DNA from: Thermothielavioides terrestris NRRL 8126
Taxonomy: Eukaryota; Ascomycota; Sordariomycetes; Sordariales; Chaetomiaceae
Reading direction: 5' to 3'
Assembly: GCF_000226115.1 (NCBI RefSeq)
Contig: NC_016458.1
Span: 1,178,001-1,242,000, forward strand
DNA length: 64,000 nucleotides
The notes below the pieces were generated by a model that worked only from the letters and a program-made list of their open reading frames with translations, made no database searches and had not been told where the DNA came from. Of this stretch, positions 1-12,758 are shown in pieces; positions within the stretch are counted from its first letter, which is position 1; every line of letters starts with the position of its first letter. The translations under genes were made by a program, and so were the position numbers.

Positions 1-1096
1 CTTCGAAGTGCATCGAGGCGTGTGAGGGAGACTTGAACGCGATGCAGGCGGCGGCTGAACGAGACTGGGAGCCTGCGCCATGCAGCAAGGAGACGCGAGG
101 ACGGCCGTTGTCTGGCTCGAAAGGGACGGGAAGGCGGAGGAGTCGTGGCCCTGTTGGCAATAATTTTTTTGGGCAGGGAAGAAGCTCTGGTTTTAATGAG
201 CCGGTTTCCCTGCAGTGCCCTGTCCGGTCCACTTGCCCGGGCTGGCAATCTCGCTCTCATTTGGCAGAGGCCAGTCGCTGTTACCTAGTGGGACGAGCCG
301 CTAGAGCACTTGCAACAATGCGCATCAGGGAAACCAGCCATAACCGCGTCGTGTCGTACTGTGTAGACACGTCCGCTGCAACCTGCATCTGGAGCCTCGC
401 GAAGCTCCGCGTTGGACAACGTGGCGGCGCGGCCACCACACCCGTGCATGCGCCGTGTACATCATGGATAGGTCCCTCGTTGCCAAGGGAGAAGTGCGAA
501 TCAGGGGATGCCCACCTAGGTATTCAGTGGGGTCCTCTCAGGGACGCGGGGAGGAACCTGGAAGCTTGTTGCACGGACAGCGGAGCAAAAGCAAGAAGGA
601 AGATGCTGGATTCTCAGGCACCGCTATGTGTTTAGATCCCATGTTTTGGGGCAAAGCACGTGTCAACGAGAATGTCATTGTGTTCCTTCAAGGTTTTTCT
701 CGAGCGAGCGGCAGACGGCGCAAGCAAGAGCGGGCCTTGATCACTGCCCGGGGGGTACCTACCAACCCAGTAGCTTGCTGATTCAGGTTCGCACGGCAGT
801 CAGCAATCGATGAATCGCCTGCCAGCGGCTCAAAGAGGCCCTGGCCGCCGCCGGAAAGTAACTACCTAGGTAGCTTGAGCCGCTGTTTGTCAAACTTCCA
901 GCAGTGTGGCACATTTGTTGCTCTTCAGGCAAATGCACCTAGGAGCCATTCCTGACATCCACGCTCATTGACAAGCCGTGCGACTTTGAACCCGAAGACT
1001 GGAGCAACCATCTCAAGACATCACCAACTCCCAAATATCCCGAAACCCAAGACGATCCAAACGCCCAGTAACTCCATGGATTCGCCCGGCGGCCGA
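1..1096. other. Left flank, no gene recognised
   Basis: I see no convincing gene here. Open frames on the plus strand start at non-ATG codons or have low-complexity, unrecognisable translations. Short CCTAGGTA-type palindromic motifs occur near 512, 864 and 938, a kind of motif that recurs near 19270. The right end abuts the stop codon of the minus-strand secreted-protein gene and so holds its 3' region. Confidence 0.5.
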
Positions 1097-1741
1097 TCAA
1101 GCGTCGCAGAAAATGTCAAACTGGTCATTCGAGCTCACCAGCACCGGCGGCGGGAAGGTCTTGGTGGCCGCCGAGGACGCTGCACTCTTACACTGTTCTG
1201 TGGACGCAGCTCAATTTGTTAGTCCTCCGAGCCGAGCCATGAGTACCTAACCTCCTTTCACTACCGCGGTTGGACGGGAAACTCACGGTTCTGCTGGTCG
1301 CAATCCCCGACCGTGAACGAGCCGGTTCCGTTATTCGCGATGTCGGCGCAGACGTTCTTCTGGTTGTCACAGGCGCGGTTGGACGCCGACTCGAAATCCG
1401 TCTGGCCGAATGTCGAACATGGATCCAGTCAGCCATGCAACTCCCCCTCCGTCCGGCAAAGCGGCTTTCCTGGACGAGGTAGCTTCTGCAAGTTGGGTTG
1501 ATCTTACGAAGGTATCGCCGTCGACCTCGAACGGCCGCTGCGGGTCGCCTGAGTTGGTGATGGCCGGGGCCTTGGCGCCGCCCAGGGCGCCCGTGAAGGC
1601 CTGGAGGTTCACGCGGCCCTGCTGCCGCGGGAGGAGCACGCCGCCGTGGAACTCGCTTTGGCCGGCCACGTCGATGTTGGCAGAGGCCGCAGCGGATGCA
1701 GCCGCCCAGGCCGCAACGAGACAGAATGCGGTGCACCGCAT
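1097..1741 (-). CDS. Small secreted protein with conserved cysteines
   Basis: Three exons: 1508-1741, 1287-1401 and 1097-1197, giving 149 residues. The introns are GT-AG with good signals (GTAAGA donor and CTGAC branch in the first; GTGAGT donor and ACTAAC branch in the second). The start chosen at 1741 gives a clean signal peptide (MRCTAFCLVAAW, then Ala-rich). An in-frame ATG eight codons upstream at 1765 would put polar residues before it. The mature part contains the pattern RACDNQKNVCADIAN, then GDCDQQN and QQCKSAAS, the Cys pattern of a family of small secreted fungal proteins of unknown function. It is probably exported to the wall or medium. The role is unknown; no enzyme motif is visible. 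Confidence is high for the exon structure because all three exons join in frame, moderate for the family. Confidence 0.78.
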
Positions 1742-2790
1742 GACGAAGGAGTGCTGGGAACACACCAGCGAGGGATGTTTAAACCGGCTTCAGATGGACA
1801 AGAGAAACACAAGCCGTTGAGGTAAGTGATATAATCGAGGTTGGAAGCAGAAGAGTGCACTAGAATTACACGCTTCGCCGCCGCTCGGGACGCACTCAGG
1901 GGAGAGACGTTAAAGAAGAACAGCGGATGCATCCCACGCAACGGCCATGATAACTATCCCGAGACTCGAGTCCCGATCTGCGGACCGCTCCGATGCCCAC
2001 CAATCACCCTAACGCTCAGCACGCACTGCAGGTTGTAAATTGCCTATGCTGAAACGGTCTTGAGACAGAGGTGGTCAACCGGCTGGCTGAAAAAGGGGGG
2101 AGGCTCGGCACGTGACATGGCGATACCGAAGTCCAAGCGCATGCAACAGTTTCCGCATGATGAGATAACTGTGGCTACGTCAAACATCTGCTTAGGTATT
2201 GCGTAGACACTGAGGAAAACATTCGGATGACGTTGGTGCAGATACATAAGACCCTGGGCAAAAGATGGCCGGATGCCGTGATCTGGGCAACAGTATCAAT
2301 CCCGGGTCGATTTTGGTGAATGGTGTGTTTGTATTACAAGTCTTTCTACACAGCGCTAGATTCGTTGGAATCGAGATCCGTCATACATAAAAAAGAGACA
2401 CAGAGGGAGGAAAAGAGAGCGATAAGAGAGAGAGAGAAACCTTCGTTCGCTGCGTCCTGCAATGTGCCTTCTGGCAGCCTCTTTTGAGCCTCACGCGCCC
2501 CGGGGAAACCTCCACGGCCTCTCACTATCCCCATACCGCATCCCAATTCCCCAATCCCCGTGCCGTGTTCCCTGAGTCGTCTATTCTAACCGAGCGGTGC
2601 TGGCGGGCCATGAGGGTATCCTCCGAGGGTGAATGCTGGCAAATGCGAGGAATTGAGTCCGCGACATGGAAAAGAAATCTTCAGTGACGCCCCCAACCGG
2701 AAAACCACCGACGGTCGAAGCAGGTCGGCCGAGAGCGAGTATTTTTCCTTTGCCCGGTGCCGAAAGAGGAAAGGCGATCTCTTCCGCTCT
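1742..2790. other. Intergenic, no gene seen
   Basis: Upstream region of the small secreted protein and 3' side of the Mid2-like gene. It contains a purine-rich GAGAGAGA run near 2400-2445 but no recognisable coding or RNA gene. Confidence 0.5.
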
Positions 2791-3594
2791 TTAGAAGTTC
2801 GCCGCCGTGTTGACCTGCGTCGGCGCGTGGTAGCTCTCGAGGGTGCTCTGGAAGGGCGTGCGGCCCGTCATGGAGCCGCCCGACTCGGGTTTCTCGGCGG
2901 TGCTGCCGTAGTCCATCAGCCCGTCGCTCTCCTCCTGGTGCTTCTTGCGGCCCCAGATGCGCCAGGCGACCAGCGCCAGGCCGCCGAGAATGATGGCGCC
3001 GCCCACACCCACAACCACGCCGATCACCGTGTTGCGCGTCTGCGGCGACATGCCCGAGTTCTGCCCGCTGCTGTTGTCGCCTGCGAGGCCCGGCGTCGCC
3101 GTCGTGAGGGTTTCGCTTGTCAGCGTCGTCTGCGAGCCGTCGGCCGCGGTGGTCGTGACCACGACCAAGGTCGTAATGACAGTGGCCGATGATGAGTTGT
3201 CGCCCGCGGCACTGCTCGAGGTCGTCGGCTGGGCCGAGGTTGAAGAAGACGTGTGGTCAGTAGGGGCTTCCTTGGTTGGCGACGGGCTCGAGCTCGTGCT
3301 TTCTCGCGAGGTGGGCGTAGGCGTCGGGTGCGTTGGTGTGGGGGACTTAGTCGGGGAGGTCTCAGAGGATGTGGTTGGCTCAGCAGTAGACGACGACGGT
3401 GTCTCCGTTGGAGAAGGAGAGGTGTTGGTGGAAGAGGTGGCATCGCTGGTGTTTGGGAGGTCGTCGAGTAGTTGTCTCCGCTGGATTCCTTCCCCGTCGC
3501 GACCGACCATATTGACATTGACTAAGGTAGCCTCGGCGGCAGACATCGCCGAGAGCCCCAGGGCGAAGATCCCGAGCGCTCTGGTCAGCTGCAT
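2791..3594 (-). CDS. Mid2/WSC-like Ser/Thr-rich type I membrane protein
   Basis: Intronless frame of 267 residues from an ATG at 3594. It has an N-terminal signal peptide (about 1-22, LGIFALGLSAMSAAEA), a long Ser/Thr/Pro-rich extracellular part suited to O-mannosylation (about 45-180), one membrane segment at about 189-214 (TVIGVVVGVGGAIILGG onward) followed by the basic stop-transfer WGRKKH, and a short cytosolic tail of about 53 residues. This is the layout of fungal cell-wall stress sensors such as Mid2 and WSC proteins, but no WSC cysteine domain is present, so Mid2-like is the better fit. Its role as a wall-integrity sensor is inferred from architecture only. It is in the same orientation as the upstream secreted-protein gene, with no sign of a shared transcript. 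Confidence 0.75.
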   Translation of the reverse strand: MQLTRALGIFALGLSAMSAAEATLVNVNMVGRDGEGIQRRQLLDDLPNTSDATSSTNTSPSPTETPSSSTAEPTTSSETSPTKSPTPTHPTPTPTSRESTSSSPSPTKEAPTDHTSSSTSAQPTTSSSAAGDNSSSATVITTLVVVTTTAADGSQTTLTSETLTTATPGLAGDNSSGQNSGMSPQTRNTVIGVVVGVGGAIILGGLALVAWRIWGRKKHQEESDGLMDYGSTAEKPESGGSMTGRTPFQSTLESYHAPTQVNTAANF

Positions 3595-6500
3595 CGTGAC
3601 CGATGTTGCCGCGCGACAGAGGAGGAAAACGCGCGATGAGTCGCTTGGTCAAGGAGAATAGGCGCGAAAGGAGAAATGCGGCGCGCTCGGGAAGCGTGTT
3701 CCAATCAGCACCTCAACCCTCCGCGGTCGCCGACGAGATGCTGAATGTTCAAAATGGACCCAGTATGAGCCGACGGGTTCGCGTGAGAAGGAGGCCAACT
3801 CTCTCGACAGTGGTAGCAAGGCAACCGAAATGAAGGGTTTGCCGTGGGACCCGGGTGCCGAAAAATACAGGCCGTGGCACGCAATAACTACCTCGAATCG
3901 GTACCCAGGCACCGTATCAATCAAATCCGTCGTAGTGTTTCGTGTCACCAACGGAAGAAAAGTAAAGAAGCAGGCGGTAAACGAGGGCGGGGAAAGCAGG
4001 AAGTAGAAAAACGAGTGGATTTTGCTGTGTGGGTTTTCAAGATAGGTTGTCAGCGTTCTGGGAGAAAAGGATGGGCTGAGTGAAACGTTTCTTTGGTTTG
4101 CTGACTGCGCGGGCGCCTGGAAAATGCGGATGAGAAGGGTAAGGGATGGACAGGGGTCACAGGGGCTTTGGCCCCACTCCAGTACCAGCAAGCCTCGTAT
4201 GGAACCCTGGCCGGTCTCGTGGGAGGCCACCAAGGCATCAGACGCTTGGCGCCCGTAAACAGCGCCCCTTCCGGACAGTGTCTGATGGAAGACATCCTCT
4301 TCTCCATTTCTGAGCTTGAGTGCAAACCTTCTACCTTTGGTGGATGGCTAACGTTAGTTTCACGGGACGTAGGCTGTACACTACACTTCTGTGTAACGTT
4401 AACGACGGATCGCCGCTGGTCGGCCTTCATGGCTGCCCGAGTGTGGAACACCCTGGAGGCGACAGAAACGGGGCCCAACTTCTTGTGAGCCAGCGCCACT
4501 CTGCGATGTTTTGCACATTGAGCTGCAACTGCCACGATGGCCCACCGCTTGCTTTTCATTTCTGATGTTGACGGGCCGTCTTTCTATCTATCTCGGTATG
4601 TACCCAAGTGCACAAAGTGCCCGAGTTTCTGGATCTTACCCAGCGCGAAGGGGAGCATCTGGTTACGTGATACGGGATCGTTTCCCCTCCTCGCGGCAAC
4701 ACATTCCTTGAGCGGACAAACGGCCTTGTACACTAACCCTCAAAACGCCGGCGGCTGGCCAAAAATAGTTAACCATTTTTGTTCGCTGAGTTTGTGGGGG
4801 TTACGTGCCTCGTGACACTGCGCCGGACGGAAACCGGTTGATGATCGACAAAGGCGCCCCGTGTTGATCGCTCACTCAGACGGCAGGTCCTGAAAGCGAC
4901 TTGGAACGACCCTGGTACTCCGTAAGCCGATGTGTATTGTGCTGAAGTGCCCTGTACTGAGGTAGTGTAGGGACTCCTGCCAGTTGAGATGAAAACAGGA
5001 TTTAAGAGACGACGCTGCCGATGGTTCACACAGTTAACAGCGCATGCCAGCGGCTGTCTCTGCCACCTGAGGTGCAGTCAGACTTGAGTCGTGAGCTAGC
5101 AATTCACTAACTGCTCTTGTGGCGGCCGTTGTTAGATCGGTGTCAGAAGTTATACCTCGACAAGAATCGCTCAGTCGCGAGAGGCAGACGGAATAGCCTG
5201 GATGGTAAGGTAACAAGGTCAGTTTTTCGTAGTGTACCAGCTACTTGTGTAGTCCCATGCTTCTGTTACTGTTGCGAATATGATGCATTGCTGTCCCACG
5301 CAGCTAGAGCCTGATCCGTGGACACTGGAATCCTTGATAGAAACCTTCCGTACGTCTCTTTCCGCCAGACGAACTCCGGGTGGGAGTAAATTCGGTGTCA
5401 GTGTGAAGATGGGTACTATAGGTGCTTTATGACTGTATCTCTCAAGGAGCAGAAGTATTCTCAAGCTACTTGTAGCGGACGTGTAACTGAGGTGGCAAAC
5501 AAAAAGCTCAGCTCCCACGGATACAGTCGGATACAGTGGTAGACCTCAGCTCACGGCAACCCGGCCAGCCTCCCCGGATAAAGAACACTAGCAACAAGAG
5601 TTAAAGTCTCAGAATTCCAGCTCCGCTAAGGCTCAGTTGTAACCCGAGGAGAATGATTGAAGCACCGGCATGTCTCGGACTCTGGAGCCCTAACGGTTTG
5701 CTGACCTTGATCTTTCATACCATGTACATACCCTGCGTGCAGACCTCGTCCCAGATTGCGGTGGAAGACACTTCCTCCCTCTCTCTGGCCGCCTCTAGCA
5801 AGAGGCGCCTGCGGCATAATCCAGCCGTCAGAAGAGTGTTCCGCCCGATGCTTGTTGATTGGTGCTTCCGACAGCCGTACATCGGAGTGCGGGCATACTC
5901 CGTATTGCGAGTCGTATGCCGTGCGAAGAACCAACGGCTGGTTCAAGGTAAGAGACTATGGCCTACATAGAGTGATAATCTCGGTGAGCAGTATGCAAGA
6001 GGTTAAGTCTGCGATGCTGATGGAAGGGTGGGCACCCTGATCGTGACCTGTTCGCTCCACGCGTTCCATGCACAAGAGAGACAGCCAACGGCGACCGAGG
6101 GTGCAAGGATACCTGCCCGACCCGATGCCCTTGACAGAGTCAAGCTGCGCAGTCGTTGTCTGCAGATAGCACGAAAGTTCTAGACATAGATATGACGCAC
6201 TTCATCAGTTCTCTCACTCATGACACTTTTGTTGAAGGGTTTCCGCTGGCCAGTCGGTCTCACCCTGTGCAGGCACTACGCTGTACATACATCTACCGCG
6301 TAGGTTGTTGGGCTTGCCGCCGGTCTTGGCCACTCTGACTTCCCGCGTTCTGATCTGCTCTCGGGCTCTCCTTGCGGCAGACTCTGGTGGTTGGATGCCC
6401 AGATGCTAACGTTCTCTGACACCAGCGCGTCGGGAATCCCCCAGTCATAGGTAGCTATTGAGAAGCTGAGTCCTTTTCACATTGCTTGCGACCTTGCGTG

Positions 6501-9089
6501 GTCAAATCGCAACAGGGGCCAACAGACTCGGCAGCCGGCACTCCAGGATCGAAGCTCGGTTTCACTGGCTTTCCACCTGTAATGGCACGCTTCCTCAACC
6601 GTCAGGGGCTGAGTTTCAACCTCACTGGCGTTAGGTATCTACTGCGGTAGTTTCGCAACTACACCAGAAGCTTGAGAGTTGCAATGGTGGTGCGACGGTG
6701 GTGAGATGGTGGTGCGATGGCGGTGGAAAGCCGAGCAACTGAAGACAATCTCAATGATGGTTCACTCCCTCCACCCTCCCTTCTCCGGGGATGAACGCAG
6801 TCACTTCAGAGCAAACGCCTCTACTTAGCTCAAGAGCCGCACGCAGGTTCGCAATGCGGCGACGGGGGAAGAAGACCTGAGATGATTCGGAAGACCCGCT
6901 GAGCCTCTCCAGCGGTTGCTCAGGGGCAGCACACACCGGTTATTTCGGTCCTATGCATCGTACTTGTGTCCGCCTGGGCGCAAGGGGCTCCAGCCAACGG
7001 TTGCTCACCAACCCAGCGGCTTGCGCGCAGTCGTCGGAAATTGGAAGAGCTGGTATTGGAACGATGAAATTTGAAGAACTGGCACTGGAACAATGCAACG
7101 CCACGGGATGCGAGGGCTTCGCTACATACTTGATGGGTTCAAAATTTGTGTGTTCGACTTTTCGCAGGGTCACCATGGGTTGTCTTTTCCTTCACAGCCT
7201 TTGGGAATCCTCACGCAGTCCTCTAACCTGCTTATCATCAACAGATAAAGCAAGACGGAAGGCAAGACTTCCATTCCGGGTCAGTCAGTTATAGGTGTAG
7301 TCCGAAGCAGCAACATCAGCGCAGCCCTGAGCGTCATCACCAACCGCGAAGGGAAAGGGGAAGTCCCGCATGGGCTAGGTCACGGATGTGGTTGGCCGGC
7401 GGATATATATGAGTTACTGTGTAAACGAATCGGCCTGAGGAGAACGGATGCCACTCTCCGCCGAACATCTGGCTGTTCTGGAGTAGTGTCGAGAGGTACG
7501 GTAGGTATTCAAGTCCTGTGAATGGAACTGACTCTGGTAGTAGTGCACGACATGCGAGATTTGGTCCATGCAGCCAGAACACGTTGGAAGTCGAGATAGA
7601 AGCAATGCGATTGAATGCACATCTGCGGCGTAATTTTTTCCGGTTGGGGCACATGCGAACCGAGGAGGTGAGTTGGAACTTGGATGTTGGGCTCACCTGA
7701 GGATTCTCATTCGGAACCCGGAAATGATGGAAGCGCCGAGACCCGGTTGCGTGCAAGGCCCCGCGCGGTGGAGAAGCCAAGGACTTCGCCCTATCATGCC
7801 CGCTTTCGCAGCCAGCCCATCCAGGCACGCCAACCACAGGGCCTTGTCGGGCGCCCCGGTCACAGATCGATCGTCGCAGAGCCTCAACACCGAGAAAGGA
7901 AGTGATCGAAAGCCCCACGGCCGGCCGAGACCCGGATCAGCGGTATGGAGCATGGAGAAAGACCATGCAGCGGCGAGATCCTGAATCTCCATCGCTGTAC
8001 ACCGAGTACACTGCACAACTTGGATTTTTCCACAAAGAGCGCAACTGGACTGCAGACCAGGTTGAGCGCCCAGTCCCCTCCGGCACAATCGGGTCACCGA
8101 GTCAGCGCAGGATTCAGTCGCTAAGGTACCTCTTATTAGGCTAGCCGTTCCTGAAAAGTGGGAACATGGATGTCCATGAACCTGAGTCAGGTCGGTAGAT
8201 GACCAATCGAAGGCGCCACGCCGACCACCACGCAGGCAGAACTGCACATGGCAGCTGCCTTGTGATTGGCGCGAGTCCATTATTTGTTGGTTCCTGGGAC
8301 GCGGGGAACTTGTGCAGAGGGCGAAATATCCGCTTACAAGGGGCTTCCTTCCTTTTCTGGGCGAGGCCGCCCCATCCACTCGGGAGCGCGGCCTGTGGGC
8401 GCCGGGCGTGGCCGCCACCACCTCATGCATGCAGCAAGTCTTCAGGGACGGCGCGGGATGCAAGATCCGTCGAGCGCCCCCAGTTTCAAACGTGACAGCG
8501 TCTCGCTTCTGCGGTCATGATCCAAGGCATCAGCTCAAGGCAAGACGTCCATTGGCATTCACATTAATCCGTACAGAGATCTGAAAAGAACTGACGATGG
8601 TTTCGACCCGCTGTGAGACCAACGAGATTGTGATTGTGTCTGCACCTGCTCAGCCCGCCGCCGGGCGGTTAAACCTCTCGAGAAGGTTGCCGCGCATGCG
8701 TGATAATTTCCGTCTCCCCTACCCCCTGCTCGCCGAGAGCAACCAGACATGTCGAGGACAGAGGCCATCTTGGGATTGAGTGGTAGTGTGGGAGGCGGAG
8801 CCTCGCCTCCCCCCCTCTTCCCCCAAGGTGCCCCCTGCCATTGCTGCCGCTGCTGGATGGTATGAAAAGCCTGTTGGTGCCAGCAGCCTGTTTCCCCTTC
8901 GCGCCTCCTCTTGGTTCCTCCTGTTCCGGCCAAGTCAACACCAGACACCAGACGGCGTGCTCTCCCAGCCGTTGCAAACGTTTTGTTTGCGTCCCTTCGT
9001 TGCGTGCCTTGCAGCACCAGTCACTCCCTAACGACGCGCCACTCCTTTCTCGTGTATACACTCTGTATTGTTAATATCCCGACCCCGTA
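3595..9089. other. 5.5-kb gene-poor stretch
   Basis: No gene is recognised on either strand. Minor repeats are visible: a near-tandem GGATACAGT pair at about 5518-5538, a run of GGTGGTGCGAYGG units at about 6683-6727, and an imperfect duplication around 7050-7100 (GAAGAGCTGG / GAAGAACTGG). A minus-strand open frame at 7693-8463 begins at TTG and has no recognisable motif. The right end is the promoter of the chitinase gene. Confidence 0.45.
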
Positions 9090-11871
9090 ATGCTCACCAA
9101 GACTGTGGCCGTCGCGGCTCTTGCCGCTGTTCCGGCCCTGGCGACCCCAGCTGTCAACGTCTACTGGGGCGCCTCCGCGGGCACAGACAGGCTCAGGGAC
9201 TACTGCGACAGCACTGGCTTCGAGTATGTCACCCTCGGCTTCGTCAACAACTCGCCCGAGAATGATCCCTCGAGCCTCAAGTACCCCGGCACCAACTTCG
9301 CAAATCACTGTATCGCTGCCAAGTACACCGACCCCAACGGCGTCTCGTCGCAGCTGCTCAGTGAGTGCGGTCTGATCTCAGCCGATATCCGGTATTGCCA
9401 GAGCAAGGGCAAGAAAGTGCTGCTTTCCATCGGCGGCACATGGAACCCGCCTGATGCCAACTACACCGTCTCGAGCCCCCCTGAAGGCGAGTACTTTGCC
9501 AACTTCATCTGGGCCGCCTTTGGGCCCTACGATGCGTCTCAACCGCATGTGAGACCCTTCGACGACTTCTATCAGGGCGCTGAGCCGGGACAAGAGCACT
9601 TTGTGTTCGACGGCTTTGACTTCGACATTGAGTACAAGTTCGGTAGGCTCCCCCCATCGCTTGCCCATTCATGGAGATTCTCTTGCTGACCGTTCACCAG
9701 ATGACCAGAACGGCTATGTCGCCATGGTCAACAGACTGCGCTATCTGACCTCGCAGGACACCAGCAAGAAGTATCTGATCACTGCGGCGCCTGAGTGTCC
9801 CCTGTCGGATCAGTGGTTCAAGATGAAGAACATCATCCAGAGCTCGCAGTTTGACGCTCTGTTCGTCCAGTTCTACAACAACATTGGCTGCGAGGGCGTC
9901 GATGGCAACAACTTTGATGACTGGGCGACGTATCTTCAATCCACCGCCAGTAAGGACGCCAAGATCTTCATCGGCCTCCCCGGCTCCCCAAACGCCGCGG
10001 GCACAGGCTATCTTGCGCCTGACGATGCGGCTCAGTTGTTGAACAAGCATAAGAACAAGCCCGCCTTTGGTGGTGTGATGGTCTGGGATGCCTACTTCGG
10101 CAGCCAAAATGTCAACAACGGCCAGACGTACTATGAGTATGTCCACGACGTCGCCTGTGGCCCGCCCACATCAACTACAACGGCGACCGGTCCCACAGCG
10201 ACGCCAACTGCTTGCGTCCGGAAGTACGAGGTTGTGAGCGGCGACAACTGTTTCGACATTGGCAACCGCTACGGCCTGGACGTCGCTACGCTGAAGCTCC
10301 TGAACCCCTCGCTCGATGCCAATTGCGACATCTGGCCTGGTCAAATCCTCTGCGTGGAGCTTGGCTTCCCGCCCACCAGCACCTCCACCACGGTGTCGGC
10401 GACGAGCACCTCAACCACAAGCACTCCGACGGCCAGCCCTTCGACAACCACCAGCCCTTCGACGACGACCAGCCCTTCGACGACGACTAGCCCTTCGACA
10501 ACCACCAGCCCGTCGACGACGACCAGCCCTTCGACGGCCAGCACTTCGACAACCACCAGCCCGTCGACAACCACCAGGCCTTCGACAACCACCAGCCCGT
10601 CGACAACCACCAGCCCTTCGACAACCACCAGCCCTTCGACGACGACCAGCCCTTCGACGACGACCAGCCCTTCGACGGCCAGCCCTTCGACAACGACTAG
10701 CCCTTCGACAACCACCAGCCCGTCGACAACCACCAGCCCTTCGACAACGGCCAGCCCTTCGACGGCCAGCACTTCGACTACCGCTGAGCCCACTTCGACG
10801 ACGACCACTTCGGAAGGGCCTACCTCGACCGCGACCAGCACGACTCTGGTTGCCGTCACCTCGGCTCCTGGTACTACGACAACCACGACCACCGATGCCG
10901 CGACCAGCACCTCGACTGAGGACGACTCTTGCCCTGATGACGAGACTACCACTACTCCCGTGGCGTCTTCTACAACCACAGGAACCCCAACCGTCACCTC
11001 GGCTCCTGGTACTACGACAACCACGACCACCAATGCCGCGACCAGCACGTCAACAGACGATGATTCGTGCCCAGATGACGAGACAAGCACCAGTCCTGTC
11101 GCGACTGCCACGTCGTCCCAACCCGTCATCACCAGCACCTCGACTGGGGACAACGGCGCCTACCCGACTACTGTGTCGCCGACTTCGGACAACAGCGCCA
11201 ACCCGACCACCGCCTCGCAAGGCTACACGACGTCGACCATCTACACGACGACCACGCGTACCGTCACGTCTTGTCCCTCGACGGTCACGGACTGCCCAGC
11301 ACGCGTTGTCACCGAAACTATTGCCGTCTCCACTACTGTCTGCCCTGTGACGGCCACCGAGACGGCCGCGCCGCAGCCCACCTCCTCGCTGCCCGCCGGC
11401 TGGACCACGTCCACGGTCTACTCGACCACGACGTACACAGTCACCAGCTGCGCGTCCACAGTGACGGACTGCCCAGCCAGGATCGGCCAGGTCACGACCG
11501 AGGTGATTGCCGTCAGCACCACCGTCTGCCCCATCACCGAAGTCGCCTCTCCCTCGCCGTCCGCGTCGGCCTCTGTTTCGGGCCCGGCCCCGGCGTCGCA
11601 AGCGTCCGAGATCGACTCGACCTCGACCACGCAGATCACCACCACGCGGTTCACCACCCTCACGGTGCCCAAGCCCGGCTCGACCGCCCCGGTTGCCGCG
11701 CCTTCCAACCCGCCATCGAGCCCGATCCAGTCGGCGCCGTCGGCTGGCTTCTCCACCACGCAGGGCGGCGCTAGCCCGTCGGGCACGCTGCCCGTAACGG
11801 CTGGCGCTGGCCGGAGCGTGGTTGCGCTCGGTCTCCCGGCCGTGTTGGCTGCCCTGGCCCTTGCCATCTAA
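9090..11871 (+). CDS. GPI-anchored class III GH18 chitinase with LysM
   Basis: Two exons, 9090-9642 and 9701-11871, with a 58-nt intron (GTAGGC, CTGAC, CACCAG) splitting an Asp codon. The product has 907 residues. Order: signal peptide (1 to about 19); GH18 domain (about 20-345) with the catalytic DGFDFDIE motif near residues 175-182, Glu being the acid/base; a fungal LysM at about 354-404 (YEVVSGDNCFDIGNRYG, then LNPSLDANC and WPGQILC); a Ser/Thr stalk of about 460 residues including SPSTTT hexapeptide repeats, two copies of a SAPGTTTTTTT...SCPDDET block and two copies of a TTSTxYxTTTxTVTSC...TDCPAR block; then a hydrophobic C-terminus (LPAVLAALALAI) fitting a GPI signal. It should cleave chitin at the cell wall, with the LysM holding chitin. 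The catalytic part is of the plant-type (subgroup A) class, like ChiA/Cts1. A LysM in that class is less usual. Confidence 0.9.
10435..10780 (+). repeat. 18-bp minisatellite encoding SPSTTT repeats
   Basis: About 19 tandem, slightly variable 18-bp units (AGCCCTTCGACAACCACC type) inside the chitinase stalk. Each encodes Ser-Pro-Ser-Thr-Thr-Thr, with occasional SPSTAS variants. Unit length is a multiple of three, so copy-number change would keep the frame. Confidence 0.93.
10854..11050 (+). repeat. Duplicated stalk block in chitinase gene
   Basis: A block beginning GTCACCTCGGCTCCTGG at 10854 recurs 138 bp later at 10992 with near-identity over about 45 bp. It encodes the paired SAPGTTTTTTT...SCPDDET segments. 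It is separate from the 18-bp minisatellite. Confidence 0.8.
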
Positions 11872-12758
11872 GGGCGCGGCTGCCTCGCATGTTTCGTTTG
11901 TCTGCACGGATTTGGGCCTTGATTTCTTCTTGGGTATCCGCATGTGAATCTGTAGCTAGCGGGTACTATCAACTTTCTCTGAAAATTTAGAATTTGGCGC
12001 GGTGAGAATGGGTTGAGGACGGGTTTGCTCGGATAATCTACTGCTTGCGTGTCTTTGGTGGTCTCTCTGTGGAATGCCTGGACATGTAAAACGAGCTTGT
12101 CCTTCGCCTCGGCCTCAACGCGACCAGCCCTAATGTATGATCAGTTCTAATGGATGATCAACGATGCGCTTGTGCCCTGCTGCTTCCGGCTTCCATGGGT
12201 ATCCAAGAAATCCCACAGAATGCGGCGGCTCTTCTTTCGCAAGCCATCGCCATTGAAGCTCACTGTCTTATCGGACATGTTTACTGCGGTACGGCAGGCT
12301 AAACCTTCAGCCAACGACAGTGTATCGGTAATTTACGCTTTGAAGTTGATCTGTACGGAGTGCGTTTCTGAAACCGTGCACTCAATGACACCAGTCCTTT
12401 ACCCAATCGAATGGAGTGCAGCCAACCACAGGTGATTTGGGCTCCATTGCTGGCACAGTAGTGTTACTGTGCATTTACTCCGTCTGGATGCCTTCATTCC
12501 CCAGCAGAAACCTAAACGCGGGGAACTGGGCGGCGCCTGATTGTTTACTGTGTCTTTCTTCCCTCTACAGCGCCGAATTGAGATCTAGAGCCGATCCACC
12601 AAGTGAGATTGCCGACTCGTCGACTTCCACTGAAGCTCCTTCCGAGCTGTCCACATCCTCTCTCCCCCGCCTCTTCCGAAGCTCTCTTTCATCCCGTCTC
12701 CGGGCTATGCCTCGACTACTTTCACCAATGCTCTGCCCTTCAACACAAGTCCTCTACG
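11872..12758. other. Intergenic, 3' of chitinase and 5' of telobox gene
   Basis: No gene recognised. The last roughly 150 bp before 12759 are pyrimidine-rich, as in a fungal 5' leader. The upstream open frame continuous with the telobox gene begins at GTG and has no conserved look. Confidence 0.5.

Noticed and set aside
7693..8463. Minus-strand 256-codon open frame
   Set aside because: Starts at TTG; no motif, no signal peptide and no recognisable family; Cys and Arg spread evenly as in random GC-rich sequence.
10341..11153. Minus-strand open frame of 270 codons (Val-rich repeats) across the chitinase stalk
   Set aside because: It is the antisense shadow of the 18-bp minisatellite, whose periodicity keeps other frames open.
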